Positions 62,751 through 64,000 of a stretch of DNA of 64,000 nt are shown here, in pieces. The stretch covers positions 62,001-126,000 of the forward strand of contig JAIVFJ010000034.1 of NCBI GenBank assembly GCA_025765615.1, written 5' to 3'. The first letter of the stretch is position 1; each line of letters begins with the position of its first letter. The DNA comes from Zopfochytrium polystomum (lineage: Eukaryota; Chytridiomycota; Chytridiomycetes; Chytridiales; Chytridiaceae). A program made the translations under genes and the position numbers. The notes below the pieces were generated by a model, which was not told the origin of the DNA, did no database searches, and saw only the letters and a list, made by a program, of their open reading frames with translations.

Positions 62751-63572
62751 TCACTCTTCGCTGCCGCGCCCAGCAGCCAGCACCCTCCTCAGCTCCTCAT
62801 CGCTCGGAAACTCGCGGCCCACGTCGCGGAGGCGATCCAAGGCCGACAGGGCGACGCCGAGGACGGCCTCGATGCCCGGGTTCTTGAGCGGCGTGACGGC
62901 GGGGTGTCCGCGGGTCGGGGCGAGCGTCTGGAACCACTTGAAGCGGCGGCCCATTTCGTCGAGCTCGAACGGCGCGTACCTTTTTTTTTTGCGTAAGTAG
63001 CGTCAGGGAAGCAAAATAGCATCTCGACCCCCCAACACTCACCTCTTTGCCATCGCGGGAAGATCAACCTCCTCCTCCAACCGCATATGTTCCGTCAACA
63101 CACGCATCAGCTCGCCCACCGCGTCCGCAAACGCTCTCCCACCAACGTCCGCAATCGCCGCGTCGACCTCCTTGAGCAGCAAGTGGATCTGCGCGTGGGC
63201 GTGGCGGGCATCGTCGGCGCGGGCGGCGCCGTGGGGAAGGTCCTTTTCGATGCTCGGGTAGACGACGACTTCCTCGGCGGCAGCGTGGCGGGAGACGGTC
63301 CAGATGAGCTGATGCGCCCATTTGAGGCGGTCGGCGGGGTTCTGGACGGCGGAGAGGTGCTGGTGCACGGCGAGGATGGCGCGGTGGTCGGCGAGGATGC
63401 GGTCGATGACCGAGAGGCTGCGGGATTGGTCTGGCGCTGTGGCCGTGCCGGCGGCAGTAGCGGTGGTGGTTGTGGTCGAGGCGGCAGTGCCGCACGGAGC
63501 TTTGCCGGACTGCTGGGAAGTCTTTCCAGTAGGAGCAGGGGTCGTGAAAGATTGGTAGCCTGGAGGATCCAT
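62751..63572 (-). CDS. Hemerythrin-like HHE cation-binding protein 2 (two exons, 252 aa)
   Basis: Complement(join(62751..62979, 63043..63572)). ATG 63572 (MDPPGYQSFTTPAPTGK) begins a Thr/Ala-rich leader of about 50 residues. The HHE helices follow: IDRILADHRAILAVHQHL, LIWTVSRHAAAEEVVVYPSI (EKDL), HAHAQIHLLLKEVDAAI and LMRVLTEHMRLEEEVDLPAM. Exon 1 ends AG|GTGAGT, phase 2. The intron is 63 bases and its acceptor is an A-run directly before AG, restoring frame to RYAPFELDEMGRRFKW. The C-terminal part (GIEAVLGVALSALDRLRDVG) is helical. It is a diverged paralogue of 51491-52466 in the same orientation 10 kb away, with the intron at the same place relative to the domain end. Confidence 0.85.
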
Positions 63573-64000
63573 TGTTTCTCTTTTATTTTTTCGTCCATGT
63601 GTTTTCTCAGTTCCCTTTTGTTTCAAGAAGGGGTCGAAAAAAATGTCTCCCAACTGCACAAGGAACCCTCGTTCTTGGGATCAGGGACGACCAGGTCCCT
63701 AATTGCCGAAAACTGGACAGCGAATCTGCACTTAAGGAAGCATCACCTTTCGTTCTCCTTTCACCTCCTTTTGGGAATCCGGCAGTAACTTGGGACTCGT
63801 TTCAGAGGTTGCTGGTGTCTCCAGCAATAAAGAAAGAGGCTGCAGGACCGCTTTCAGTGTGCTCAAGTAACTGGGCCACATGGGCTGCTTCCCTATACTC
63901 ACCGACCAAAGTGCTTGCAGCTGTTGAAACGTACTCGACCAAGCCCGTATTTCAGTCCGAGTGTGTGGCATCCCCCTTGCGGGAATTGTGTCTCTCGCTT
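63573..64000. other. Intergenic right edge
   Basis: Upstream region of HHE gene 2. No supported gene; one minus-strand frame (63732-63971) has no recognisable character. Confidence 0.4.

Overview
This is eukaryotic nuclear DNA, most likely from an early-diverging fungus, with Chytridiomycota the best guess. The evidence is short GT-AG introns (60-219 bases), an RTA1-family membrane protein (a fungal family), a Frizzled-like receptor with a cysteine-rich domain (kept in early-diverging fungi but lost from most Dikarya), a LINE with RNase H, and decayed ankyrin genes whose repeats contain tryptophan-rich helices. There are no prokaryotic operons, no CRISPR array and no convincing tRNA or rRNA gene.

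Layout. 1-723: ankyrin gene running off the left edge. 3272-5768: six-exon Frizzled-like receptor. 6362-10263: three minus-strand two-exon genes for small secreted proteins. 10297-16793: a segment with a second copy at 44971-50774. It holds a decayed ankyrin gene, a two-exon secreted peptide gene and transposase debris. 16.5-19.7 kb: remnants of two DNA transposons and an arrestin-like fragment. 20231-27952: a complete LINE with both ORFs open, a poly(A) tail and a perfect 16-base target-site duplication. 29259-31589: a DNA transposon with 30-base terminal inverted repeats. 31.8-44.8 kb: a rapidly rearranging region. It contains three related forms of an unrecognised gene family, two of them present twice inside a nearly perfect 5.12-kb tandem duplication, together with intact and broken genes for secreted ADP-ribosyltransferase-like proteins. 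51491-63572: conserved single-copy genes (two hemerythrin HHE proteins, an RBR ubiquitin ligase, an RTA1-like protein) plus an ankyrin pseudogene.

The window therefore mixes a few stable housekeeping or signalling genes with a repeat-driven accessory compartment rich in small secreted proteins. Most intergenic sequence is TE debris, duplicated blocks or composite GA/GT microsatellites. Multi-exon models were built by hand from splice sites and reading-frame continuity; none is supported by transcripts. Family names rest on recognisable motifs, not on searches.
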